Shown here: piece after piece, positions 1 to 8,283 of the stretch | How positions within the stretch are numbered: the stretch's first letter is position 1 | Layout: every line of letters begins with the position of its first letter | Source: JAPLGZ01 sp038225095 | GTDB lineage: Bacteria > Chloroflexota > Anaerolineae > Caldilineales > Caldilineaceae | Direction of reading: 5' to 3' | Length of the DNA: 29,497 bases | NCBI GenBank assembly: GCA_038225095.1 | Contig: JBBREZ010000017.1 | Location: 1 to 29,497 of the forward strand | Notes under the pieces: generated by a model | Databases searched by the model: none | What the model was told of the DNA's origin: nothing | What the model saw: the letters and a program-made list of their open reading frames with translations, nothing else | Position numbers and translations under genes: made by a program

Positions 1-247
1 AGGAATCGCTAAAGAAACTGTAAGAATTATGCAAGCAAGACCGCTGTTTCGCCAAGATAAACTGTGAGATAATAGATGCCTACTGACTATGTATCTAGGC
101 TTGAGGCCCTCTATTTTATAACAGACGGCCTTACTTTGTAGAGCGCAAACGCCAATCCGGATTGATCATCATACGCAAAGGCAATTTCCTCGTAATAGAA
201 AGTGATGACTACCAGGCTATATACAGTAGTGGTACCTTTGAATGGCT

Positions 248-273
248 AGCCTGGCTTCAAAAGCCAGGTTTTT
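248..273 (+). terminator. Possible intrinsic terminator of an upstream gene
   Basis: AGCCTGGCTT (248-257) pairs with AAGCCAGGTT (261-270) across a 3-base loop, including one G-T wobble. The right arm runs into five T residues (269-273). This is the classic stem plus T-tract shape, reading on the plus strand. It would end a gene whose body is mostly outside the window. Confidence 0.5.
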
Positions 274-370
274 GGATTGGCACGCACCATACTAGCAGGA
301 CTACGGCGTCGGCACCGCTAAAATTTACGCTGAATTCGCTTGTACCCCGATCCTGGTATATGGATTGAGC

Positions 371-399
371 TTACAAATAATTTCGTTTTCTAGTATAAT
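371..399 (+). promoter_or_regulatory. Candidate promoter of the subtilase gene
   Basis: A perfect TATAAT lies at 394-399, with a weak -35 match TTACAA at 371-376 and a 17-base spacer. It is followed by the ribosome binding site AAAGGAGA (435-442) and the ATG at 450. The -10 element is convincing; the -35 element matches the consensus at only three positions. Confidence 0.4.
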
Positions 400-449
400 A
401 GCAATTATTCTCATACCAAAACAAATGCTGGATAAAAGGAGATTCGTTT

Positions 450-2273
450 ATGCACGCAAAAGGAGCGCCGCTTTCCCGAGCGCCTAACATGGGCAGGTCG
501 CGTCCTGTTTTGGTGATAAGGCACTGGTTACAGGGCAAGCTTAATCGCCACTTAAAACGGCTACTTTTCGTGTTAGGTGCCACTTTTTTTGTCTGCTTGA
601 TGCTGAGTAAGCTGTTTCCTTTGCACGCGCCGCTGCCTGTTGCAACGGTTCAGTTGCCAACGCATGTTCATTCGGCATTAATCGCATTGGCAAACGAAGC
701 GCCAACTGCGTTGGTGAATGTGATTGTCCAACGCACAAACCCAGACCCAAGCCTAGAGGCGGCTGTGACGCACTTGGGTGGACGCGTGATTCGCCGTTTG
801 ACGCTGATCAATGCTTTAGTCGTGCAATTGCCCGCCCGCGCCGTGATCGAACTCGGCAGCGACCCTGGCGTCCGCTGGATTTCGCTGGACTCCGTAGCGC
901 AGAGTAGCCTATGTTTTTGGTGTGTGAACACTTCCCGCTTGGCGACTGCCTATATTCCTACGATTGGTGCAGACAAGGTTTGGAACCGTGCCCCCTATTT
1001 GCAGGGCCAAAGAGTTGGTGTGGCCGTCGTGGATAGTGGCATTAGCCGGCAGTACGATCTGGATGGTTCACGGTGGAGCTTCCACCGTCTGATTGCCGAG
1101 GCTGTCTATAGTGGTGATCCTGATGGCGAAGATTTTTACGGCCATGGTGACCATGTGGCGAGAATTATCGGCAGCAACGGTGGCTTTAGCGGCGAATATA
1201 TTGGCGTTGCGCCCGAGGTGAACTTGGTCAATGTTAAAGTAGCCAATGACGAAGGTAGCGCTAAGATTTCGGATGTGATCAGCGGTCTGCAATGGATTTT
1301 TGACAATCGAGAGCGCTATAATATCCGCGTTGTCAATATTTCGATGAATGACAGTGTTTTGGAATCTTATCATACCAGCGCGCTAGACGCAGCCGTAGAG
1401 ATGTTGTGGTTTAATGGCATCGTAGTAGTCGTCTCCGCAGGCAACACGGGCGATGGTGGCATTTATGCACCGGCCAATGATCCTTTTGTGATCACAGTCG
1501 GCGCCACTGACGATCGCGGCACAACGGATATTGCTGATGATGTGATGGCGCCGTTCTCGGCTTATGGGGCAACCATAGATGGCTATGCCAAGCCTGATAT
1601 CGTTGCCCCAGGCACCAATATTGTTAGCAGGATTAAGAATCGCAATGCGGTATTGGCCAGGCAGCATCCGGATCATATTGTTCAAACTAGTCGGCGAATT
1701 GGGACATACTTTCGTATGTCTGGCACCTCTATGTCCACCCCAATGGTATCCGGCGCAGCCGCACTTTTGATTCAATCCAATCCAAACTTGACGCCGGATC
1801 AGGTTAAATACCGTTTGATGCATACTGCGCGCCCCTTTGATGCCCCGCTGCGCGCTGGCGCCGGCTATCTAGATGTGGATGCAGCAGTTCTCGGTGACTC
1901 AACCCAAAAAGAAAACCAGGACCTTCAGATCAGCCATATACTTTGGGATGCGCTTACGCCGCTGATTTGGAATTCAACCACACAAGGATCGGTAAACTGG
2001 CGTGGGCATGGGACGGCATTTTGGGGCACTGCCAGCCAGAATAGTGATGTGAATAACTCTGTCATCTGGGGCAGTGATTATTGGGATAATGTCCAGTCGG
2101 CGCAAGTAGCTGAGCCTTTATCTGCTGCATCTGCCCAAGGTGATGATAACTTTGCAACAGGGGATGAACTGGGCAGCCAGTTAGAGCTAACTGAACTAAT
2201 CGTGGCGCCACTTGATATGTCATTGTTCAACCAGCATGTTTTCCTACCGTTAATCGCAGCGGCGACCCCCTAG
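450..2273 (+). CDS. Membrane-anchored or secreted subtilisin-like serine protease (S8 family)
   Basis: A 607-residue subtilase. A basic N-terminus and one hydrophobic segment (about residues 38-58) would export or anchor it outside the cell. Residues 87-148 look like an I9-type inhibitor propeptide. The catalytic triad is visible: Asp195 (VVDSG), His232 (GHGDHVA) and Ser427 (GTSMS), with the oxyanion Asn332 (SAGN). The His motif departs from the usual HGTHVAG: Asp replaces Thr and Arg replaces Gly. After the catalytic domain, residues 495-547 form a tryptophan-rich stretch (Trp499, 507, 517, 525, 540, 545) like the degenerate WG repeats seen in other bacterial subtilases. The end contains VFLPLI, a tail common in exported Chloroflexota proteins. 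The start is well supported by AAAGGAGA at 435-442, seven bases ahead of the ATG. It stands alone on this strand. Confidence 0.93.
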   Translation: MHAKGAPLSRAPNMGRSRPVLVIRHWLQGKLNRHLKRLLFVLGATFFVCLMLSKLFPLHAPLPVATVQLPTHVHSALIALANEAPTALVNVIVQRTNPDPSLEAAVTHLGGRVIRRLTLINALVVQLPARAVIELGSDPGVRWISLDSVAQSSLCFWCVNTSRLATAYIPTIGADKVWNRAPYLQGQRVGVAVVDSGISRQYDLDGSRWSFHRLIAEAVYSGDPDGEDFYGHGDHVARIIGSNGGFSGEYIGVAPEVNLVNVKVANDEGSAKISDVISGLQWIFDNRERYNIRVVNISMNDSVLESYHTSALDAAVEMLWFNGIVVVVSAGNTGDGGIYAPANDPFVITVGATDDRGTTDIADDVMAPFSAYGATIDGYAKPDIVAPGTNIVSRIKNRNAVLARQHPDHIVQTSRRIGTYFRMSGTSMSTPMVSGAAALLIQSNPNLTPDQVKYRLMHTARPFDAPLRAGAGYLDVDAAVLGDSTQKENQDLQISHILWDALTPLIWNSTTQGSVNWRGHGTAFWGTASQNSDVNNSVIWGSDYWDNVQSAQVAEPLSAASAQGDDNFATGDELGSQLELTELIVAPLDMSLFNQHVFLPLIAAATP

Positions 2274-2323
2274 AAGATAAACCCAAGGGCAATCCAATCA
2301 ACGGTAGATTAATGTTCGCAACG

Positions 2324-2375
2324 CTCGTTTGGCGGTTCTATTCATGCTTATTGCACAGCGGAACCGACAAACGAG
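2324..2375. repeat. Imperfect 15-base inverted repeat after the subtilase
   Basis: CTCGTTTGGCGGTTC (2324-2338) pairs with GAACCGACAAACGAG (2361-2375) with one mismatch and a 22-base loop. No T-tract follows, so it is either a factor-dependent termination structure or an unrelated palindrome. A 46-codon frame (2344-2484) runs through its right arm and is not called as a gene. Confidence 0.5.
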
Positions 2376-2499
2376 TGGCTACGCAATAGATGAAGTTGAA
2401 CTGACGACCCGCGGCGGCCCACGCTTCGTAAATGCCGCCTATGTTACCCTGGATCTGCCCATGCTTGGGTTGCATAAAATGTGAGTTAGGAGAACGGAC

Positions 2500-5331
2500 A
2501 TGTCACCTCGTCAATGGACCTATGTGGGCAGTATAATTGTTGGCGGCATTGCGCTAAGTATTGTTGAATTCTTTTTCTCCGAACTCCCTACAGGTCAATG
2601 GCTTATCTTCGTTGTGCTTACCGTGCTGGCAACGCTCGCCCAATTTGTCGAATTTCCATTTTCCGATAATAGCCAGGCCTACTACCCGCACACCATCTTC
2701 TTCTTTGCGGGCGTATTATTGCTTTCACCGCTCTTTTTTGTGTTGTTAGTGACGATTCCACATATCGCCGAAATGTTGAAGGCGTATGCCGAACGTAAGA
2801 AATTGCCATTCTCCTGGCATGTTCAACTGTTCAATATATCTGTGCATATTATTGCCGGGTTGACGGCTCATTGGTTTTATCTTACATTGCAACCCAATCT
2901 ATTTAATCAAACCCCCGTCGGCTCGTTCCTGGTTGCGACGGTTGCTGCACTTAGCTACGTGATTACGAATCACCTGTTGGTCGGTTTAGCCATGATGGTG
3001 GTCGGCGGTATGACCTGGCGAGAATCTGGGGTTTTAGCTGGCGAAAATCTGGTCACAGACTTTATTCTATTATACATGGGCTATGCCGTTGCCATGCTTT
3101 GGGCGGTTAATCCCTGGCTGATTGTGCCGGCGCTGGCGCCCTTAGGGCTGATGTATCGAGCGCTGTTGGTGCCTAAATTGACCCAAGAAGCACGAACGGA
3201 TAGCAAGACTGGTTTGTTGAATGTGCGCTACTTTAGTCAACGTTTTGCCGAAGAAATGGAAAATGCGCGTCGTCTACAGCGACCATTAGCGCTGATCATG
3301 GCCGACCTTGACCTGTTACGGGTGATTAATAACACCTATGGGCATCTAGGCGGCGATGCTGTGTTGGCGGGTGTGGGTAGGATTATTCAGGGCAGCGTTA
3401 CGGATAATGAACTGGCTGGGCGTTTCGGTGGGGAAGAATTTGCGATTGTGCTGCCTGGTGTGGATCAGGAAGAAGCGCGGGCATTATCCGAACGTATTCG
3501 CGCCAAAATTGAAGCAACCGGCTTTGCATTAACGACAACCCCTAAACCAATCTGCGCCACCATGAGCTTTGGCATTGCCTGTTTCCCAGCCGATGCCGAG
3601 ATGATGACTGACCTGCTGCATCAGGCTGATGTCGCCGTTTACCATGCCAAACTGCTGGGGCGCAACCGGGTGATGTGTCTGGCTGATTTGCCCCAAGCCG
3701 TCCGCTTTGAGGGCATTCCCAAGGGTGGCCTGTCTATCTTGCCCGCCCAAACGCGCCCCCTGGGCAATCCAGAACGGTTGCGCATGGATAGTAATCCACC
3801 TGTGCTCCCAGTGACGCCGTTGCCAAGTCTGGTTGCCGCACCCGCGCCGCAAGTTAGAGCAGACATCTGGCCCCACATATTCATGGGTGGGGTAATTTTG
3901 CTTGGCAGCAGCATGGCGCTTGTCGGCTTTTCGCGCTACTTTGTCCAAGACTGGCTTACGATTGGTCTGTTAATTGTGATGGCCGTCATCGCCGAGTTGT
4001 TGCAGGTTGATCTGTACCGAGTTGGCACGATTTCTGCTTCGGTCGCTATCTCGTTTGCCGCTGCGCTAATTATCGGCATTCCTGGCGTTGTGTTCGTGAG
4101 CGCTGCCATTGCGATCACAACGGCCATTGTTCATTCGCGGCAACGGTCGTTGCCCAGTATTCTCTTTAAAACAGCTTTCAACTGGGCCGTCCATGTCCTG
4201 GCTGGATCCATCCCGGCCATCATGATGAGGCTTGTGGGTATCCCGTTACAAATGGGAAATTTAGCGGCGCTTGTGATCGCAATGGGCGTTGCGGCTAGCG
4301 CTTATTTTATCGTTGAATCTGGGTTGTTTGCTACGGTGATTAGCCTTTCCACCGGGGTGTCGACGTTTCGCACCTGGAAAGTCCAATTTCGTTGGCTTGC
4401 TGGTCACTATCTTGTCCTGTGTATTATGGGGCTGTTTTTCAGCATTGCCTACCGTGCCTTTGGCTGGCCCGGCATGATCGTATTTGTGCTCCCGATCTTG
4501 ATGATGCGCTATTCACAAATGCAGTATGTCGAGCAAACGGAAGATAATCTCCACGAATTGAAGCGGCTGAACCAAGAATTGGCGCGAGCCAACCAAGGCG
4601 TCATCAGTGCCAACAGTGCTTTTCAGCAATTGAACAATGAACTCTTTATGACCCTTGCCCAGATGATTGACGCCCGCGATCCCTATGTCTCTTGTCATGC
4701 CGCAAAAGTGGCTGATTATGCGGTGGTCGTTGCGAGGGAAATGAAGTTGCCAGCCGAACAAATCGAGCAGATTCGCCAGGCTGGCCTGTTGCATGATATT
4801 GGCAAAATTGCCATATCAGAACAAATATTGCAGAAGAAAGAGCGTTTGACCGATGTAGAATATGAATACATCAAAACCCATGCTGCGATTGGCGCGGCTT
4901 TTTTAGAGACTTCACGAGGGCTGCGCCATCTGGCCGGCTTTGTGCGCCACCATCACGAATGGTGGAATGGGCAGGGCTATCCCGATAAATTGCGGGGTGA
5001 GGAAATCCCGTTTGAATCGCGGATTATTGCGGTTTGCGACACGGTTGAAGTGATGGCCTCGGATCGCCCTTACCGCCGGGCGTTATCCCTGACCGAGATC
5101 ATTGCCGAGTTGCGCCGGATGCAGGGAACGCAATTTGATCCGTTCATTGCCGAAATCTTTGCGGGTATCCTTGAACGGGAAGGTGAGCATTTGGTGGTTA
5201 ACTCAGCCTATGATGCAGCGCAACATGCCTTGCGGTGGCATCCAGGCGAGGAGGAATTTAACGCTGTCAATGGTGATATAACCCGGATGTTTTCGGGGCC
5301 AGAGCTGCAAGTGGCCCAAAGCCAGAGTTGA
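2500..5331 (+). CDS. Membrane protein with GGDEF and HD-GYP domains (cyclic di-GMP turnover)
   Basis: A 943-residue protein with an unusual order: membrane block 1 (about residues 8-225, some five to six helices), GGDEF domain (about 230-395), a Pro-rich linker (about 405-452), membrane block 2 (about 455-670, again five to six helices), a short coiled coil (675-715) and an HD-GYP domain (about 716-895). The GGDEF domain keeps MADLD (Asp269) and GGEEF (310-314), as in active diguanylate cyclases. No RxxD product-inhibition site is seen just ahead of it. The HD-GYP domain keeps HDIGK (765-769) and HHEWWNGQGYP (818-828), as in active cyclic di-GMP phosphodiesterases. Both activities could therefore be present. 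The ATG at 2500 follows TTAGGAGA (2486-2493). Ligands of the membrane blocks cannot be told from sequence. Confidence 0.92.
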   Translation: MSPRQWTYVGSIIVGGIALSIVEFFFSELPTGQWLIFVVLTVLATLAQFVEFPFSDNSQAYYPHTIFFFAGVLLLSPLFFVLLVTIPHIAEMLKAYAERKKLPFSWHVQLFNISVHIIAGLTAHWFYLTLQPNLFNQTPVGSFLVATVAALSYVITNHLLVGLAMMVVGGMTWRESGVLAGENLVTDFILLYMGYAVAMLWAVNPWLIVPALAPLGLMYRALLVPKLTQEARTDSKTGLLNVRYFSQRFAEEMENARRLQRPLALIMADLDLLRVINNTYGHLGGDAVLAGVGRIIQGSVTDNELAGRFGGEEFAIVLPGVDQEEARALSERIRAKIEATGFALTTTPKPICATMSFGIACFPADAEMMTDLLHQADVAVYHAKLLGRNRVMCLADLPQAVRFEGIPKGGLSILPAQTRPLGNPERLRMDSNPPVLPVTPLPSLVAAPAPQVRADIWPHIFMGGVILLGSSMALVGFSRYFVQDWLTIGLLIVMAVIAELLQVDLYRVGTISASVAISFAAALIIGIPGVVFVSAAIAITTAIVHSRQRSLPSILFKTAFNWAVHVLAGSIPAIMMRLVGIPLQMGNLAALVIAMGVAASAYFIVESGLFATVISLSTGVSTFRTWKVQFRWLAGHYLVLCIMGLFFSIAYRAFGWPGMIVFVLPILMMRYSQMQYVEQTEDNLHELKRLNQELARANQGVISANSAFQQLNNELFMTLAQMIDARDPYVSCHAAKVADYAVVVAREMKLPAEQIEQIRQAGLLHDIGKIAISEQILQKKERLTDVEYEYIKTHAAIGAAFLETSRGLRHLAGFVRHHHEWWNGQGYPDKLRGEEIPFESRIIAVCDTVEVMASDRPYRRALSLTEIIAELRRMQGTQFDPFIAEIFAGILEREGEHLVVNSAYDAAQHALRWHPGEEEFNAVNGDITRMFSGPELQVAQSQS

Positions 5332-5346
5332 GCAGAACAGTAAACA

Positions 5347-5376
5347 GGTAGACGGGTGAAGTGTGCTTATCTACCT
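5347..5376. repeat. Short GGTAGAC hairpin element
   Basis: GGTAGAC at 5347-5353 faces a CTACC at 5371-5375 shortly after the GGDEF/HD-GYP stop codon. The same GGTAGAC word recurs in larger hairpin elements at 6281 and 15255, so this looks like a small member of that family. It may also help end transcription of the upstream gene, though no T-tract follows. Confidence 0.35.
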
Positions 5377-5513
5377 TCTGCCAATGCCCAATCCTATCTA
5401 ATAGAGAGACCAAATAAACGCCGCACCTTCAGCTGTACTGCCACGAACTATTGTGGCCCTACGATTGTGCGACTTCTATTTGATTTGTCTATAAGGGGTA
5501 GCGATTCAATAAA

Positions 5514-5567
5514 TTGGAGAGTAGAGACTGGAGATTGTTGCCCTGTACTCTCCAATCTCTACTCTCC
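5514..5567. repeat. Self-complementary GGAGAGTAGAGA element between convergent genes
   Basis: The 12-base GGAGAGTAGAGA (5516-5527) is perfectly complementary to TCTCTACTCTCC (5556-5567). TTGGAGAGTA (5514-5523) is also perfectly complementary to TACTCTCCAA (5546-5555). The left arm can thus fold with either of two right arms. It lies between a plus-strand gene ending at 5331 and a minus-strand gene ending at 5598, where a bidirectional terminator would be expected. It may equally be a dispersed intergenic repeat. Confidence 0.6.
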
Positions 5568-5597
5568 GAGATGTACAACTTATTTAATCGTCATTCC

Positions 5598-6203
5598 TTA
5601 GTCATCATCCCCTTGGATCACGCGGTGGAGGGCGTTGACCAGCAATTCACTCCCCGCCCGGCGCACTCGATGGGTCAAGATGCCTAGCGTATCGCCATGG
5701 TAAATAGGGACATCTTGCATTGCCAGCGTTGTCCCTCGATTGACCCGTTCGTCAGCGACCACGTGCACTGTCACACCTGTTTGTTTGATTTCACCTCGAT
5801 CAAAAGCCGCAAAGGCTTCGGTGATGGCATGGGCACCAGGGAATTTGCCAGGCCGCGCCAGGTGTAAATTGATGACGCGATCGGGGAAATTCTGCAAAAA
5901 TTCGTCGCTGAGTAAATGCGTCCAACCCGCGAGGATGACCCAATCTGGGTAATATTTTTCGACGAGCACAGCCAGCTCCGCATCATATTCATGGCGGTCC
6001 CGCCCATCTGCTCGGTAGGGCTTTAGTGCGTGATAGATCGTCGGAATACGCGCTTTTTGTGCACGTTGTAGCCCCAATGCGTTACTGCGGTTCGCAACGA
6101 CAACCACAATCTCTGCTTCCAGATAGTGGGCGCGGATGGCATCAATGATCATCTGTAATTCATTGCCGTCGCCGGAAATGAAGACTGCTAATTGTGTCGT
6201 CAT
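5598..6203 (-). CDS. Divergent PurN-like formyltransferase family protein
   Basis: A 201-residue protein of the phosphoribosylglycinamide formyltransferase (PurN/GART) fold. PurN transfers formyl from 10-formyltetrahydrofolate to GAR in purine synthesis. It keeps FISGDG near the N-terminus, ILAGW, the catalytic pair N-L-H (Asn112, His114), the FPG turn and TGVTVHVV. By eye, however, E. coli Asp144 (in DELDGG) aligns with Asn in VNRG, and the usual HPSLLP is HLARPG. So this may be a paralogue with altered chemistry rather than the housekeeping enzyme. I chose the ATG at 6203 because PurN proteins begin close to the first strand; a GTG at 6221 would add six residues. Neither start has a clear ribosome binding site. 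It is the first gene of a minus-strand group only by position, with no close partner. Confidence 0.8.
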   Translation of the reverse strand: MTTQLAVFISGDGNELQMIIDAIRAHYLEAEIVVVVANRSNALGLQRAQKARIPTIYHALKPYRADGRDRHEYDAELAVLVEKYYPDWVILAGWTHLLSDEFLQNFPDRVINLHLARPGKFPGAHAITEAFAAFDRGEIKQTGVTVHVVADERVNRGTTLAMQDVPIYHGDTLGILTHRVRRAGSELLVNALHRVIQGDDD

Positions 6204-6270
6204 GGATAAGTTTGTTTTCACTTATCAGGTTGATAGGTAGATCAATGTAGAATTAGGGAATGTAGGAAAA

Positions 6271-6316
6271 CAGGGAAACAGGTAGACAAGTGACGTGCCC
6301 GTTTCCCTGTCTACCT
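6271..6316. repeat. Octamer-array hairpin element (GGTAGACA family)
   Basis: The left arm reads as 8-base units GGGAAACA and GGTAGACA. The right arm reads TTTCCCTG, TCTACCTA, TGTTCCCC and TCTACC. CAGGGAAAC (6271-6279) can pair with GTTTCCCTG (6301-6309), or AGGTAGACA (6280-6288) with TGTCTACCT (6308-6316), but not both. It lies in the gap between the formyltransferase start and the 3' end of the DUF4230 gene at 6392, so on the minus strand it could also act in termination of the DUF4230 pair. Confidence 0.55.
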
Positions 6317-6391
6317 ATGTTCCCCTCTACCGATAAAATCTAGTGTAGACTTTCCTTGACCGCTACAATCATAATTTCTACAATCATAATT

Positions 6392-7156
6392 TCATTGATC
6401 TTCGTTTTTGATAAGGACACGGACTTCGGCAAAACCAAGTGATTTTAGCAGTTGTTCATAGTAGCGTTGTCCATCAACGGCCGCTTCCTCTAAGATCCCA
6501 TTTTGTTCGGACGCCTTGACCAGCAATTTGCGGCCCTCCGGCACAATCTGATTTTTGTAGGCTTCGATGGTTTGTTGGCAGATAAAGTCGGGACAAGTAT
6601 CATTTTGCATTAGGATGCGACTATGCTCGAAGTCGATGTTGACGTTATCTTCAAAGATCGTGGGCGGCGGCAAAACCAACTGGATGCGCTGATGATCATC
6701 ACTGATCCAAACATCTTGGGGCGTTAACTCGCTTAAATCAAAGCCAGCCGGCACACGACCGCGCAATAAAACTACAAATGTCTTTTTGAGCGGCAACACT
6801 TTCAGCCACCCTTCGGGCGCTTCGCTGTAATCAATATCGACCACATTGTAATGCTCGATAAAAGTTTGCTTATTGACGCGCTTGATCGACTCGACCACCG
6901 CCGCGCCATCCACGACCGTTACTTTCGTATCCCGGTTGAAGACATCACGAATCGTATGATTGAGCATCAGCCAGCCAGCTAAGCCGACAAGCGCCATGAG
7001 GATGCTCGTGATCGCCATCGTCCAGCCGAGGAATTGTAAAAGGGCCTTGAAATTTGAGCCACCTGGCCGTTCTTGGTTGGGCGGCAGCGGCTGGTCCACT
7101 TCATTGGCTGATTTCAACCTATAAGGGTATGTTGTTTTATGCACAGATTCACTCAT
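6392..7156 (-). CDS. DUF4230 family membrane-anchored protein, copy B
   Basis: A 254-residue protein with a cytoplasmic N-terminal stretch rich in polar residues (1-38), one membrane helix (about 42-66) and an exported C-terminal domain. That domain has the features I associate with DUF4230: a repeated beta-strand region with a GRVPAGFDLSEL segment, a VWISDDHQRIQLVLPPP strand pair and a C-terminal helix ending in an EVRVLIK strand. The function of DUF4230 is not known. Two cysteines (in CPDFIC, near residue 190) could form a disulphide outside the cell. The ATG at 7156 is preceded only by a weak site. It follows the paralogous gene at 7197-7961 after 40 bases, which implies co-transcription. 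Confidence 0.8.
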   Translation of the reverse strand: MSESVHKTTYPYRLKSANEVDQPLPPNQERPGGSNFKALLQFLGWTMAITSILMALVGLAGWLMLNHTIRDVFNRDTKVTVVDGAAVVESIKRVNKQTFIEHYNVVDIDYSEAPEGWLKVLPLKKTFVVLLRGRVPAGFDLSELTPQDVWISDDHQRIQLVLPPPTIFEDNVNIDFEHSRILMQNDTCPDFICQQTIEAYKNQIVPEGRKLLVKASEQNGILEEAAVDGQRYYEQLLKSLGFAEVRVLIKNEDQ

Positions 7157-7196
7157 GATTTACCTGTATCCGTTACTTGCGCGGGCAAGACGCCTA

Positions 7197-7961
7197 CTAC
7201 TTAAAGGTGATTTCAACGGTTGTGAAACCGGTCTTGCGCAAAAATTCGGTCAGTTGCAAGCGGGCCATTTCACTGGCCATGTTCATCATACTGGGGTTGT
7301 CGGCCACTTCGTCACCCAATTGCTTACGCGCTTTTTCGAGCGCTTCTGTTTCCATGCCTTGGTATTGCGAAAGAAACCAGACCTGTACACTGTCGAAAAT
7401 TTGCGACTGATCCGGCAGCAGTTCAACGCTGGTTACTTCGGGCGTGGGCAAAACTAACGAAATTTTGCTGCCCGCCACTTTCACGTTGCTAACTTGGCCC
7501 AAGTTGAGGCCAAGTTGCACTTTGCCGACTGCTTTCAAGAGTAAGCGATCCGTCACCAAGTTATCCATCAAGCGCACGCCACCTACCTCCAGATTCGCCG
7601 TTCGTTGCGTTGTAACAACACTCGACGTGGTAAACTCGATGGTGGTAAGATAGTTCAATGCCTGCCAAGCGGGCTGCGGAATCGGTGTAGGTTCGGGCAT
7701 TGGCGTTTGGGTTGGGTTGACGCGCAGGCTGGAAGCATCAGCAATGGCTGGCGGCGCATAGGTGGCCGGCGGCGTGGGCCACGGTTCACGTTTGGCCGTG
7801 ACTGCCGGCTGGGTAGACCCAAATAATGCCAATTTCATCTGTCGAATGATGAAGGGCGCGATCAGCGCTACAAGAATTAGGGCAGTTAGCGTGGCAAGCA
7901 CAAGCTTTATTGGGCTGCTGCGAATTTCAGTGTTGTCCGTGCGAAGTTCGAGCCTTTTCAA
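7197..7961 (-). CDS. DUF4230 family membrane-anchored protein, copy A
   Basis: Also 254 residues and related to the next gene. It has one membrane helix (about residues 19-42), a Pro-rich extracellular linker (about 60-98, with PTQTPMPEPTPIPQP) and a C-terminal DUF4230-like domain. The strand segment KISLVLPTPEV matches RIQLVLPPPTI in copy B, and both end in a short strand (FTTVEITF here, AEVRVLI there). The start is a TTG at 7961, chosen because AAGGAGA (7967-7973 on the complement) sits five bases ahead of it. It is the first gene of the two-gene unit. Function unknown; a paired membrane surface complex is inference only. Confidence 0.78.
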   Translation of the reverse strand: MKRLELRTDNTEIRSSPIKLVLATLTALILVALIAPFIIRQMKLALFGSTQPAVTAKREPWPTPPATYAPPAIADASSLRVNPTQTPMPEPTPIPQPAWQALNYLTTIEFTTSSVVTTQRTANLEVGGVRLMDNLVTDRLLLKAVGKVQLGLNLGQVSNVKVAGSKISLVLPTPEVTSVELLPDQSQIFDSVQVWFLSQYQGMETEALEKARKQLGDEVADNPSMMNMASEMARLQLTEFLRKTGFTTVEITFK

Positions 7962-7973
7962 TCTGTTCTCCTT

Positions 7974-8283
7974 GTCAACCGCTGTTCAATGGCGCGTACC
8001 CATCACGGATGAAAATTTCATTCGCTATCTAATGAATACGGCAAACGAACCGGAAAGTTGCACGTTAATTTGCCTTTACGTGATCAATGCGCTGTTGTTT
8101 GACGACATAGGCCAACCAGATCATCTGGGTGAAGAACGGCGGCTGGCATTGGGAATCACCCCAAACCGGTTGAACAAGTACGCGATATTTTCGGCCATGC
8201 CGATGATCCAGGGGGAATTACGATGCTTGAATTGTGCACACTTTATTACACAATTCGAGCACGCCGCCCTGTACATAGGAAGA
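7974..8283. other. Gap with possible broken coding remnants
   Basis: No intact gene is called in these 310 bases. On the plus strand, coding-like pieces appear in different frames: one around 8105-8175 reads WVKNGGWHWESP, and the next frame around 8175-8318 reads VRDIFGHADDPGG and then LELCTLYYTIRARRP. The split between frames suggests a decayed gene, and the second piece runs into the 3' end of the carboxypeptidase gene on the other strand. I do not recognise the family. Confidence 0.3.

Larger units (their letters stand above)
1..449. other. Left-edge non-coding stretch ahead of the subtilase gene
   Basis: No convincing complete gene lies here. An open frame on the plus strand runs from base 2 to a TGA at 65-67 and could be the last 21 codons of a gene that begins outside the window, but it is too short to judge. 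A terminator-like hairpin at 248-273 fits an upstream plus-strand gene ending here. A 68-codon TTG-start frame (162-368) spans that hairpin and has no ribosome binding site that I can see, so I do not call it. The last 80 bases hold a promoter-like pair and the ribosome binding site of the subtilase. Confidence 0.5.

Noticed and set aside
2..67. Open frame at the window edge, possibly the C-terminus of an upstream gene
   Set aside because: Only 21 codons are visible and no family is recognisable. The terminator-like hairpin at 248-273 is its sole support.
162..368. 68-codon TTG-start frame
   Set aside because: It has no ribosome binding site that I can see, and a terminator-like hairpin with T-tract lies in its middle. 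The peptide FEWLAWLQKPG is produced by that hairpin.
1383..1823. 146-codon minus-strand frame inside the subtilase
   Set aside because: It is a shadow of the plus-strand protease, whose catalytic motifs cover the same bases.
2344..2484. 46-codon frame ending EVELTTRGGPRFVNA... just before the GGDEF/HD-GYP gene
   Set aside because: The C-terminal part looks faintly protein-like, but it starts within an inverted repeat, lacks a ribosome binding site and matches no family I know. It could be a gene remnant.
5356..5601. 81-codon plus-strand frame between convergent genes
   Set aside because: It runs through the self-complementary repeat at 5514-5567 and has no recognisable domain or ribosome binding site.
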